The position numbers were made by a program, and so were the translations under genes. From a virus: DNA of 24,145 nt. Of this stretch, positions 8,790 to 15,675 are shown in pieces. Location: IMG/VR virus record IMGVR_UViG_3300030419_006581, positions 608 to 24,752 of that record. One strand, written 5' to 3'. The notes beneath the pieces were generated by a model, which was not told the DNA's origin, ran no database searches, and saw nothing but the letters and a program-made list of their open reading frames with translations. Numbering within the stretch: position 1 is the stretch's first letter; the number at the start of each line of letters is the position of its first letter.

Positions 8790-9786
8790 GTTTAGTCCTC
8801 AGTTTATTAAAGACTATGTGATCGAAAAGTTGAAGTGCGATTATCGTATATCTTCAACCGAGAGAGAATTGATCATCCCCTCTGTATTTATAGAGCATGA
8901 CTACAAAAGGCACATGAGCATCAACCTTGAAACAGGGTTGTGGCAGTGCTTTAAAACAGGATCCACAGGAAACTTCATAAAGCTGTACTCGATTCTAGAG
9001 GGCATACCGTACAAAGCCGCACAATCAAAACTACTGTTTCAAGGCGTTGAGACAGGAATGTGGGACTTATGGGAGGATCAAAAGCCTGATCCAGTCACGC
9101 ATGTCGTTCAATCTAAACTTATTACAGATGGGTTCAAGCCTGTAAATATCGACAGCTATGATTCAGATGATGATCTTGTTGTGAAAGCTTGGACCTTTCT
9201 TATGGATCGCAGTTTGTTTAACATCACCACAACTGAGCGGGATCCTTACTATGTGGCTACAAAAGGCAAGTACAGAGGTAGGTTGATAATTCCGTTCAAA
9301 GACTACGACGGTGATATCTTTTTTCTACAAGCACGAAGCCTCTCACCAAACCTACAACCCAAGTACCTTAATCCTAGGGTAGAAGATGGCGTAAAATCCA
9401 GCAATATTCTTTACCCCTTCGACTTTGACGCTGATTTCCTCTGTATATGCGAAGGGCCGTTAGATGCCATCTCGCTCAAATTAAACGGCTTAAACGCGAC
9501 ATGCACGGTCGGTAGCTCCATCTCACATGTTCAGATGCAAGCCCTAAAGGAATTTGAGGGTAAAATTATCTTAGCTTACGACAATGATGAAGCTGGTGCT
9601 AGAGGGATAGAGAAGTTTGAGTCACTCCGCAAACAACATCTAATGCCTACTTTCAGCGTGTGTACACCTCCTGCAAACTACAAGGATTGGAACGAGGCCC
9701 ATGCAAAGGGCGAAGATCTCTACGGCTGGATGACCGAGAAGACTTACGAGTACAATTTTGAGAATAGAAGCCTAAATCTTATTTAA
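8788..9786 (+). CDS. TOPRIM DNA primase, gp61-like
   Basis: Starting at 8788, the protein has 332 residues, close to T4 gp61 (342). The TOPRIM domain is clear: E222 in CICEGPLDAISL, and D265 and D267 in ILAYDNDEAGA, which would bind the catalytic metals. The N-terminal part (30-65) has the layout of a primase zinc domain (IIPSVFIEHD, LETGLWQCFKTGSTGNFIKL), but only one Cys remains of the usual four. The role is RNA primer synthesis with the replicative helicase, inferred from the family. I prefer the ATG at 8788 to an upstream ATG at 8734: the longer form would add 18 residues read antisense to the nuclease N terminus. The 8788 start has no Shine-Dalgarno site, and TATAAA lies 4 nt before it. 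It overlaps the convergent 332-aa virion-like gene by 8 nt. Confidence 0.85.
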   Translation: MFSPQFIKDYVIEKLKCDYRISSTERELIIPSVFIEHDYKRHMSINLETGLWQCFKTGSTGNFIKLYSILEGIPYKAAQSKLLFQGVETGMWDLWEDQKPDPVTHVVQSKLITDGFKPVNIDSYDSDDDLVVKAWTFLMDRSLFNITTTERDPYYVATKGKYRGRLIIPFKDYDGDIFFLQARSLSPNLQPKYLNPRVEDGVKSSNILYPFDFDADFLCICEGPLDAISLKLNGLNATCTVGSSISHVQMQALKEFEGKIILAYDNDEAGARGIEKFESLRKQHLMPTFSVCTPPANYKDWNEAHAKGEDLYGWMTEKTYEYNFENRSLNLI

Positions 9787-10777
9787 CTACGAAATACATC
9801 AAAGGGCTTACTATTTTCTCTGCTAGAACAGTGTAGGTAACTTGCAAGGAGTAAGTGCCTCTTCTAGTGCCTAACTCATCAGAGTCTAAAGTTACTCCGT
9901 TTCCGCTTACCAAATCGGTATCTGTATCGAACGAGTAGATGATGGTGTTGTCTGATGTAATATCAACATCTGTTGAACTTACCGCTGTCACTCTCGCAGG
10001 TAAACTAGAGTCCTCGTTCAGTTTTTTAATCACCACTGTAGCACTAGTAACAACAGAGTCTTTAAATATATTCTTAACTGACTCATCAATCTTATCATTC
10101 TCTACAGTGACCTCAGTGCCGACCTTCAAGTCTGTCTTTGATCCCAATACGACCTGTCTATTAAATAGTTTACTCTTTGTTCTTAAAAGCAGCGGCTCAG
10201 TTATAGAGATGAAGGAGTCATCGAATAACTCAAAGTAGTTAATAAAGGTTTTAAAATCACTACCTTCAACTAACTTTACAGTCCATATGTCTATGTACTC
10301 TCTTGCAGCAGTGGCAGTGTTAGCCATAACAGTTCCGTTCTGGTCTACACCTGATAGTGTTCCTGCCAACACTCCATCAAGAACACACGCAAACTCACCG
10401 TTTGCTAACTTATAAACGCCACTCAAAGCAGAACATGACTGCACAGTCCCTGCGGGGTTAGGGACTATTGTTGTCGCTCCTGCGGCACCACTGTAGTTAG
10501 TAGCGTTAAATGAGGTGTCACTGCCTAATATACCTGTTCCCGAGGGACCGAAGACCATCGCTGCTGAAGAGGTCGATCCACTTGCGACAGTGCCTGACGA
10601 GTTCAGTACAGTGCTAGGGGATAGGTTTTGAGACCTTTGAAATACATGAACCGAACTAATTTGATATGGGTCGGTATACTCTCCATCATTGATGAAGAAT
10701 GTTCTAATCATCACCCTGGTGTTGGCTCCAGGACGATTATTACGGTCAACTACCTCAGTTGTGTTTATTAATGGCAT
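9779..10777 (-). CDS. unassigned beta-rich protein, possible virion component
   Basis: The protein has 332 residues. It is rich in Ser, Thr, Gly and Val with short alternating strands, and carries a Ser/Gly low-complexity part at about 60-110 (SSGTVASGSTSSAAMV, GSDTSFNATNYSGAAGATT). The C terminus ends in GTYSLQVTYTVLAEKIVSPL. This is typical of phage surface or structural proteins, but I recognise no family. Its start lies 23 nt inside the -1 frame extension of the gp26-like gene, with GGAG about 11 nt upstream, so it is probably co-translated with that gene. It may be a tail- or baseplate-associated protein. It is GC-richer in places than the flanking virion genes. Confidence 0.55.
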   Translation of the reverse strand: MPLINTTEVVDRNNRPGANTRVMIRTFFINDGEYTDPYQISSVHVFQRSQNLSPSTVLNSSGTVASGSTSSAAMVFGPSGTGILGSDTSFNATNYSGAAGATTIVPNPAGTVQSCSALSGVYKLANGEFACVLDGVLAGTLSGVDQNGTVMANTATAAREYIDIWTVKLVEGSDFKTFINYFELFDDSFISITEPLLLRTKSKLFNRQVVLGSKTDLKVGTEVTVENDKIDESVKNIFKDSVVTSATVVIKKLNEDSSLPARVTAVSSTDVDITSDNTIIYSFDTDTDLVSGNGVTLDSDELGTRRGTYSLQVTYTVLAEKIVSPLMYFVVK

Positions 10778-11677
10778 TATTCTGTCGCTCCAAGTCTTGC
10801 GCTAAAATATCTAAAAACATTGTTCTTTCCGTTCTAGTTAATGTTTTTACATCAGAATAGGTAAAACCTACCTGTTTTACAAGTATATAGGCTTCTTGGA
10901 TGAGGTCTTTTAAATCTAAAGACCTCTTTAATTCACTGAGAAAAAATTTTCGTCAATTGGCAGTGAAATTACATTAGTATGGTTGCAAGAATCACAAGAA
11001 AACTTCACTGTCGATTGCACACCATATTGTTCTAAACTAAAGGCTTTGACGATTGTATGTATATCAATAATTGGTAGTTGCTTAACAACTTTTGATATCA
11101 CTGTTTTGCTATCATTTCCATCAATTGATTTAATGAAACGCCATAAGTTCTGATCAATTTCATTGTTTAGAAACTGCTCCTCTGCTCCTATGGGCGTAGA
11201 GATAACTGCTGGCTTTTTAATGCCACTTAAATCCACGGGGATCTCGAATACATTCAGGTCTTCTGGAACATGTTTTACTGGCAATTCATCTAATGCAACA
11301 GTTAGATTATTTACAAAACCACAGTTCTGACAGCCTACACCAACCGAGTAATCTTTGCCGTACGATAATTCTCGTATCTTTAATAAGAGAAATAATTTAT
11401 CTATGAGAATAAGATTACTACCCTCAACTCCATCAACACACTTGTCAATCAAGTAGTTAGTAGGGTTGTAATCTCTAGCGTTAGATGCTGTTGCCATGTG
11501 CTTTTCGTCCTCGAAAAGAATAGGCCTAACTCTCACCAAAGTTTCCTTGCCAAAATAAGGAATTCCTCTGGAAGGTAATAATACATCAACCTCTGTTTCC
11601 ACGGGAAGATTTTCTAGGATTGATGCAACTTGTTCGTCTTCTGAATCTACGGGTGTTTGTGGAATTTCATTACTCAT
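10755..11677 (-). CDS. predicted -1 frameshift fusion of the gp26-like protein
   Basis: If the ribosome slips back one base at the heptamer at 10946-10940, translation leaves the 0 frame after Phe246 and continues for 61 residues to a TGA at 10755, giving about 307 residues. The extension starts LSELKRSLDLKDLIQEAY and continues VGFTYSDVKTLTRTERT and FLDILAQDLERQ. It looks helical and well behaved, not like random sequence. The -1 frame opens with a TGA only four codons upstream of the slip point and has no ATG, GTG or TTG until near its end, so it cannot easily be a separate gene. This is the arrangement of the tail assembly chaperones G/GT of lambda and E/E' of P2. The frameshift is inferred from sequence only. 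Confidence 0.6.
10902..10926 (-). other. hairpin downstream of the slippery site, possible frameshift stimulator
   Basis: On the minus strand GAGGTCTTT (10926-10918) and AAAGACCTC (10910-10902) form a perfect 9-bp stem around a 7-nt loop. The stem starts 13 nt after the heptamer. That is a little longer than the usual 5-9 nt spacing, but it lies within the -1 coding extension. There is no T-run after it, so it does not look like a terminator. Confidence 0.5.
10928..11677 (-). CDS. gp26-like baseplate hub assembly protein, short product
   Basis: From the ATG at 11677 the protein has 249 residues. It resembles the T4 gp26-type baseplate protein family: DVLLPSRGIPYFGKE at 31-45, VRVRPILFEDEKHM at 48-61, then IDKLFLLLKIRELSYGKDY at 92-110. 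It also has two zinc-ribbon-like pairs, C116-x2-C119 and C228-x2-C231, and ends LPIDENFFSVN. In T4, gp26 takes part in building the central hub. A longer GTG start at 11719 was rejected: it adds 14 residues and would run into uvsW, while the ATG has AGAGGT about 8 nt upstream. A slippery heptamer lies four codons before the stop, so this is probably the shorter of two products. Confidence 0.7.
   Translation of the reverse strand: MSNEIPQTPVDSEDEQVASILENLPVETEVDVLLPSRGIPYFGKETLVRVRPILFEDEKHMATASNARDYNPTNYLIDKCVDGVEGSNLILIDKLFLLLKIRELSYGKDYSVGVGCQNCGFVNNLTVALDELPVKHVPEDLNVFEIPVDLSGIKKPAVISTPIGAEEQFLNNEIDQNLWRFIKSIDGNDSKTVISKVVKQLPIIDIHTIVKAFSLEQYGVQSTVKFSCDSCNHTNVISLPIDENFFSVN
10940..10946 (-). 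other. slippery heptamer T_TTT_TTC
   Basis: Read on the minus strand in the frame of the gp26-like gene, the codons are AAT TTT TTC TCA GTG AAT TAA. The heptamer T TTT TTC fits the X XXY YYZ rule for -1 slippage. The 0-frame stop follows three codons later at 10930-10928. Confidence 0.65.
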
Positions 11678-11692
11678 GGAATATACCTCTAA

Positions 11693-11702
11693 TCTATAAT
11701 AG
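11693..11702 (+). promoter_or_regulatory. candidate -10 element for uvsW
   Basis: TATAAT at 11695-11700 lies 7 nt before the uvsW ATG, in the 30-nt gap between divergent start codons. The 10-mer TCTATAATAG also occurs, on the minus strand, upstream of hsp20 (23192-23183). No good -35 box is visible. If used, the transcript would start almost at the ATG. Confidence 0.3.
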
Positions 11703-11707
11703 TATGT

Positions 11708-13069
11708 ATGGAACTCCACATAAATACAATAAATTGCAAACTACACACAGACAACCCAAAGCTTTTAAGTGCTTTGGAAGAGTTGTATTCATTTAAGGTT
11801 CCTGGTGCTGAGTATTCTCCACAATACAGAAACAGAGTTTGGGATGGTAAGAAAAAGTTTTTCTCAAAAAAAGGCACATTCAAAACAGGACTTCTACAAA
11901 AAGTTCTAGCAGATCTCGATAAAGTTGATGCCAATCCAAAGATAATAGATAGTAGAACATTCAACAAAGATATAGTTGATCATCATTTTGATAACATCAC
12001 ATATTATGATTATCAAGAAAAAACAATAACAGAAATGTTAGAGATCAGGCGAGGTGTAATCAAAGCACCCACAGCAGCAGGTAAAACCCTTATCATGGCT
12101 GGCCTCGTAAAAGCATTGCATGGAAGAAAAATGATTCTCCTTTTCAATGCAAAACAGCTACTAACGCAAACATATGAGTTTCTTAAGTCTTTAAATATCA
12201 AGGATTTAGGATTATGTTTTAGTGAGGGCTATATACAAGGAAACATCATGCTTTGTACAGTTCAAAGCATTGAAAAAGTTTTAGACACTCATCTAGACTC
12301 TGAAGTTTTAATGGTTGATGAGTGTCATGAGTTTAGTAATGGAAAAACCACTGTTGCGGCTATTCAGTCGTTTCCTGAAGCTAACTACAGGTTTGGATTT
12401 ACAGCGACACCCCCTAATCAAAAGATAAGCAAATATAACTTAGAGGGTGGGCTAGGACCTGTATACTCGGTCGCAACAACAGAAGAATTAGTAGACAAAG
12501 GAAAATTAACCAAACCAATCATCCAAATAATAAATAGACCATACACGGCAAACTATCAAGATGAACACTTAAGTTATTTGGATGTCTACGAAAGCTACAT
12601 AGTTCAAAATTTAGAGAGGAACAACATCATAAAGGAGATCGTTGATGACATCAAAAGTAAAAACAAAAAAGCCCGTATACTTATACTTACCAAATCACTT
12701 GACCACGGAAGAACCTTGGAAAACCTACTTGGAGGGAATTGTGAGTTCCTCCAAGGGTGTGATTCGATTGGAGAAAGGTATGAAGCTATATCTCGATTCA
12801 GAGGACATAGAGAACCTAGCGTCCTCATTGGTACTAAAATACTCCAAACAGGGGTTAACATTGAAGAAATCACCCACTTCATAAACGCCAGAGGCATGAA
12901 GTCTGAGATAGCAACCTTACAAGCTTTGGGTAGAGCCTTAAGAAAACATGAAACAAAAGAAAAAGTATTTGTTTATGATTTTTATGATCAAGAAAAGTAT
13001 TTAAAGGAACACTCTGAAGAGAGAAGAAAACACTATGAAACGGAGGGACATGAAGTTAAACTAATATGA
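11708..13069 (+). CDS. uvsW: UvsW-like superfamily 2 DNA/RNA helicase
   Basis: The protein has 453 residues with all main superfamily 2 motifs in order. Walker A is KAPTAAGKT at 119-127, the DEAH-type Walker B is MVDECHEF at 202-209, motif III is FTATP at 231-235, and motif VI is QALGRALR at 405-412. The N-terminal 100 residues hold a small domain with YSPQYRNRVWDGKKKFF, a pattern typical of the UvsW N terminus. T4 UvsW (503 residues) unwinds branched DNA and R-loops and helps switch from origin- to recombination-dependent replication; the same role is inferred here. The gene has no Shine-Dalgarno site. It overlaps the next plus-strand gene by ATGA. Confidence 0.88.
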   Translation: MELHINTINCKLHTDNPKLLSALEELYSFKVPGAEYSPQYRNRVWDGKKKFFSKKGTFKTGLLQKVLADLDKVDANPKIIDSRTFNKDIVDHHFDNITYYDYQEKTITEMLEIRRGVIKAPTAAGKTLIMAGLVKALHGRKMILLFNAKQLLTQTYEFLKSLNIKDLGLCFSEGYIQGNIMLCTVQSIEKVLDTHLDSEVLMVDECHEFSNGKTTVAAIQSFPEANYRFGFTATPPNQKISKYNLEGGLGPVYSVATTEELVDKGKLTKPIIQIINRPYTANYQDEHLSYLDVYESYIVQNLERNNIIKEIVDDIKSKNKKARILILTKSLDHGRTLENLLGGNCEFLQGCDSIGERYEAISRFRGHREPSVLIGTKILQTGVNIEEITHFINARGMKSEIATLQALGRALRKHETKEKVFVYDFYDQEKYLKEHSEERRKHYETEGHEVKLI

Positions 13070-13293
13070 AAACAGAAAAAGATATAAAACTAATGCTTTC
13101 AAAGCTAAATGATCTAGATAAGCAAAAGGTGAAGGAGATATCAGCCGCATTCAATGAATTCAGCAAAAAATCTGAGATATCAACCGCAGGACTAAAAACC
13201 TTATACAATATACAAACAAGTATACAGACTCTAACGGAGCAGTATACAGACAAGCTTCTACATCTTATGAAGCAAAATCATATGCTAGACTAG
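13066..13293 (+). CDS. 75-aa protein coupled to uvsW
   Basis: A short, helical-looking and highly charged protein (EKDIKLMLSKLNDLDKQKVK, then SIQTLTEQYTDKLLHLM). Its ATG overlaps the uvsW stop as ATGA, and its stop overlaps that of the convergent 79-aa gene in CTAG. T4 also has a small gene of about this length (uvsW.1, 76 residues) directly after uvsW. The positional match is suggestive, but I could not confirm similarity by sequence, so no symbol is given. Confidence 0.6.
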   Translation: MKTEKDIKLMLSKLNDLDKQKVKEISAAFNEFSKKSEISTAGLKTLYNIQTSIQTLTEQYTDKLLHLMKQNHMLD

Positions 13294-13529
13294 TTCTCTA
13301 AGCTAGGAATTTCAATTTCGGGGTTATTAAGTTTTAGTTTTAGACCCCAGTTCTCCATATCCCGCTTTGTCCACTGTTCTTCTAGACTAGATTCAAGTAA
13401 CTCTAGTTTGTTGTGTATGGAACTTAGCTGATCACTGATCCAAACCACACCTCCACAGAGCATGATTACCATGCCCAGTGGCATTAATGTTTCTTTAGAT
13501 ATTGTGTATTTTTTGTCTTGTGTGGTCAT
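13290..13529 (-). CDS. one-pass membrane protein, holin-like size
   Basis: The protein has 79 residues. A short polar N terminus precedes one hydrophobic segment at about 15-33 (LMPLGMVIMLCGGVVWI). A short coiled-coil-like stretch follows (LSSIHNKLELLESSLEEQW), then WTKRDMENWGLKLKLNNPEI at the C terminus. Small phage proteins with one membrane span, a coiled coil and such a Trp- and Asn-Pro-containing tail are common near fibre or lysis genes. A holin or other lysis role is possible but unproven, and no endolysin is in the window. The start overlaps the fibre-like gene stop by one base, with AAGG about 9 nt upstream. Confidence 0.6.
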   Translation of the reverse strand: MTTQDKKYTISKETLMPLGMVIMLCGGVVWISDQLSSIHNKLELLESSLEEQWTKRDMENWGLKLKLNNPEIEIPSLEN

Positions 13530-14428
13530 TATTTTAGCCTTTTTACGGTCATTGTTGATCCAGTGATTGCTTTCACTGTATTTGAGGATGTAGCATCATA
13601 AGTGATATTAATATTATCTCCTGACGCCGCAGTAAACACTGCCCTAATTGTATGTTCTAAAGGATCAACCGTGCTGTGAACTCTAGGTTGTCCTGCTAGT
13701 ACATCAGAATTGTTTTTCCTTACAGTTAAATCCACCAGCGTTGAGCCACCCTCTAAAATAACCACACCTAAACATTCATAAGTTCCTGCTGCGCTTACCT
13801 CAAACTGTTTCAAGGAATCATTCCAACTAATATCATTAGTGTTTGAAACAATTGTGCCTGGAGTGTTAGAGTAACCTAACTTCTTTTCATCAGCAGAAGC
13901 TGTATCGTCAGAATTTAACTGCATATATCCAAAAGGAGGTGGATAAGGCATTCCATTAACATCACCTGTGATCGTTACACCAGTATCAATTGTTTCCAGC
14001 TTTAAACTGTTATTGTAGTATAACTCAACCTCTCCATTACCGCCTGACTCATTTAAGCGCATAAACTTTTCACCTGCATTAGATAAAAAGTGAATATCAT
14101 CTTCTGATTGGATTGTTATGGTGCCTTCATCGGATTTAATTAAGTTTTCATAAGTAGCACCGTTTTCACGCTTCATGAAAAACTTCTCTCCGTCTAAGCC
14201 CATGCAATTGAAAGCACCTGCATCAGGAGTAAAAAAATTGACCGATGATACAGCGTTAGCAGAGACATTTGTTTGCGATAAACTTGTCCCAAAATCAGCT
14301 AACGAGGAGGCACCTGTACCACCATTGCTTACGCCTACAACATCAGAAGCAGTGAACTCCGCTAAAGCTGATGGAGCGTTGTTACTGTCAAAATCAAATC
14401 TAAGGGGTATTTTGTCTCCAACGGTCAT
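13529..14428 (-). CDS. tail-fibre-like or receptor-binding-like virion protein
   Basis: The protein has 299 residues. Near the N terminus is the phage fibre hallmark VGVSNGGTGASSLADF (31-46). The middle carries a repeat typical of marine phage fibres, VELYYNNSLKLETIDTGVTI, followed by TGDVNG. The last 130 residues look like a C1q/TNF-type jelly roll ending in TMTVKRLK, with AGTYECLGVVIL and HTIRAVFTAASGDNINITY strands. The role would be host recognition or a short fibre; this is inferred from the architecture. Its start directly follows the stop of the 156-aa gene (TAA then ATG), so it belongs to the operon running down from the portal. Confidence 0.65.
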   Translation of the reverse strand: MTVGDKIPLRFDFDSNNAPSALAEFTASDVVGVSNGGTGASSLADFGTSLSQTNVSANAVSSVNFFTPDAGAFNCMGLDGEKFFMKRENGATYENLIKSDEGTITIQSEDDIHFLSNAGEKFMRLNESGGNGEVELYYNNSLKLETIDTGVTITGDVNGMPYPPPFGYMQLNSDDTASADEKKLGYSNTPGTIVSNTNDISWNDSLKQFEVSAAGTYECLGVVILEGGSTLVDLTVRKNNSDVLAGQPRVHSTVDPLEHTIRAVFTAASGDNINITYDATSSNTVKAITGSTMTVKRLK

Positions 14429-14899
14429 TTAACCTCTCCCCCCTTTGAGAGGACTCGCATCAGCAAAGTTAATGTTAGCAGCGTTGGTAAATTCTTGGTT
14501 TGTAAAATTATTAATCATCTCAGCTTCAAGCCATGTATTCATAACGGTATTATTTATCTTATACACAATAGCTTCCACTGTAGTGGCACCAATGCCTGTT
14601 ATACCTGCTGTACTAACATTACCATCAAGTTTATCTTGATCATCTTCAAATAATGTTATGATGTAGCGAGTTCCTGCCTGTCTGTACACACCTAGGTTCA
14701 ACATATTACCCTTAGCTCCAGCGTAAGGACCTTTCGGTTTAGCTCTTACAACGAAAGCTCGCTTACCTTTGCCAAAACTAATAGATGCTGATACCTTACG
14801 CGAAGAGTTTGATTTACCTGGATTAATCTCATTAGTCTTCCCTGATGTCATTCCTGCGATTGCAGGTCTGACTGTGTTACCTAAAGAAACTATGTTCAT
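14429..14899 (-). CDS. 156-aa unassigned probable virion protein
   Basis: The N-terminal half is basic and Gly/Ser-rich (SGKTNEINPGKSNSSRKVS, GKGKRAFVVRAKPKGPYAG). The second half is mixed (RYIITLFEDDQDKL, TVEAIVYKINNTVMNTWLE). No family is recognised. It overlaps the 259-aa gene by ATGA and abuts the fibre-like gene, so it is probably made with them. A fibre-attachment or head-decoration role is possible, with no direct evidence. Confidence 0.55.
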   Translation of the reverse strand: MNIVSLGNTVRPAIAGMTSGKTNEINPGKSNSSRKVSASISFGKGKRAFVVRAKPKGPYAGAKGNMLNLGVYRQAGTRYIITLFEDDQDKLDGNVSTAGITGIGATTVEAIVYKINNTVMNTWLEAEMINNFTNQEFTNAANINFADASPLKGGRG

Positions 14900-15675
14900 G
14901 TCACATCTCTAGTAGAGTTGTCTATAATCATGTTACCTTGTTTTACAACTCCATAATTGATAGCAAAGACACCGCTACTCGCAGTCTCTGTTAGGTTTTG
15001 AATGGTAATGCGATCCACATTTCTAGGTAGAGTTAAGGTGACGGTAGTTCCCGCCGCACCTACAATTCCTGGAGAGGCAGAAACATCACCAAAAACATTA
15101 CTAGTTTGGAAACCACTATTAAAAGCATCAGGTGTTTTTATTGGGTTACCACCTAAGGTTTTACTTACAGTTGCGCTAGGATTAGCATAAACCACATCAA
15201 TATTTGGATCATCTGTGCCTGACAGTCCTGCCATAACCCTAAAGAATCCAGTGTCACCACTAAGGTCTGTAACTGTCACATAAGGGACATTAGCCATCAC
15301 AGGACTAGCTGTTAGCACAGCGTTAACTGAATATCCTGCTGCTCCATCATCATGATTGTCGATTAGACCAAATCCAGTATCAGCGCCTGTGTACGCACCT
15401 CCATCTCGAACATGTGCTCCAACGACATCCCCACCTGCAACTCTAATAATAACTGAGCCTGAAGTAATCGTACCTCCTGCGTTACCACTAACAAAGAAAG
15501 TTTGATTACCTTCTGCTAATCCACTAGCTGTTGTAGTTTGGTTAAAGTTTTCGTTAGTAACCTCAACATTAGTGATTTTAACCGCAGTATTACTTAGGTG
15601 AACACTGCCTGTAGTTCCGCTTGCAACGGCAACTACTTTACATACAGGAATTAAGGTGTCTCTGGTATTACTCAT
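14896..15675 (-). CDS. 259-aa beta-rich probable virion protein
   Basis: The protein is rich in Thr, Val, Gly, Ala and Asn, with repeated short strands (VCKVVAVASGTTGSVHLSN, KITNVEVTNENF, GTTVTLTLPRNVDRITIQN). It has almost no Lys and few Cys, like many phage surface or decoration proteins. I recognise no family. The start lies in a 4-nt overlap with the 572-aa gene, and its stop overlaps the 156-aa gene by ATGA. A capsid-decorating or tail-surface role is a guess from composition and position. Confidence 0.55.
   Translation of the reverse strand: MSNTRDTLIPVCKVVAVASGTTGSVHLSNTAVKITNVEVTNENFNQTTTASGLAEGNQTFFVSGNAGGTITSGSVIIRVAGGDVVGAHVRDGGAYTGADTGFGLIDNHDDGAAGYSVNAVLTASPVMANVPYVTVTDLSGDTGFFRVMAGLSGTDDPNIDVVYANPSATVSKTLGGNPIKTPDAFNSGFQTSNVFGDVSASPGIVGAAGTTVTLTLPRNVDRITIQNLTETASSGVFAINYGVVKQGNMIIDNSTRDVT

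Noticed and set aside
10778-10927. Non-coding gap or separate small gene between the gp26-like and 332-aa genes
   Set aside because: There is no start codon for a separate gene, and the stretch is open in the -1 frame from the slippery site onward, so the frameshift reading explains it better.
11678-11719. GTG-initiated N-terminal extension of the gp26-like protein
   Set aside because: It would overlap the uvsW start, and the ATG at 11677 has a good Shine-Dalgarno site. The added residues look like translated spacer.
11689-11967. Minus-strand 92-codon ORF over the uvsW 5' end
   Set aside because: It is antisense to the clear UvsW N-terminal domain and overlaps the gp26-like leader; a shadow ORF.
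12604-12897. Overlapping ORFs on both strands within uvsW
   Set aside because: The helicase motifs before and after this stretch are in one intact frame, so the alternatives are shadows.
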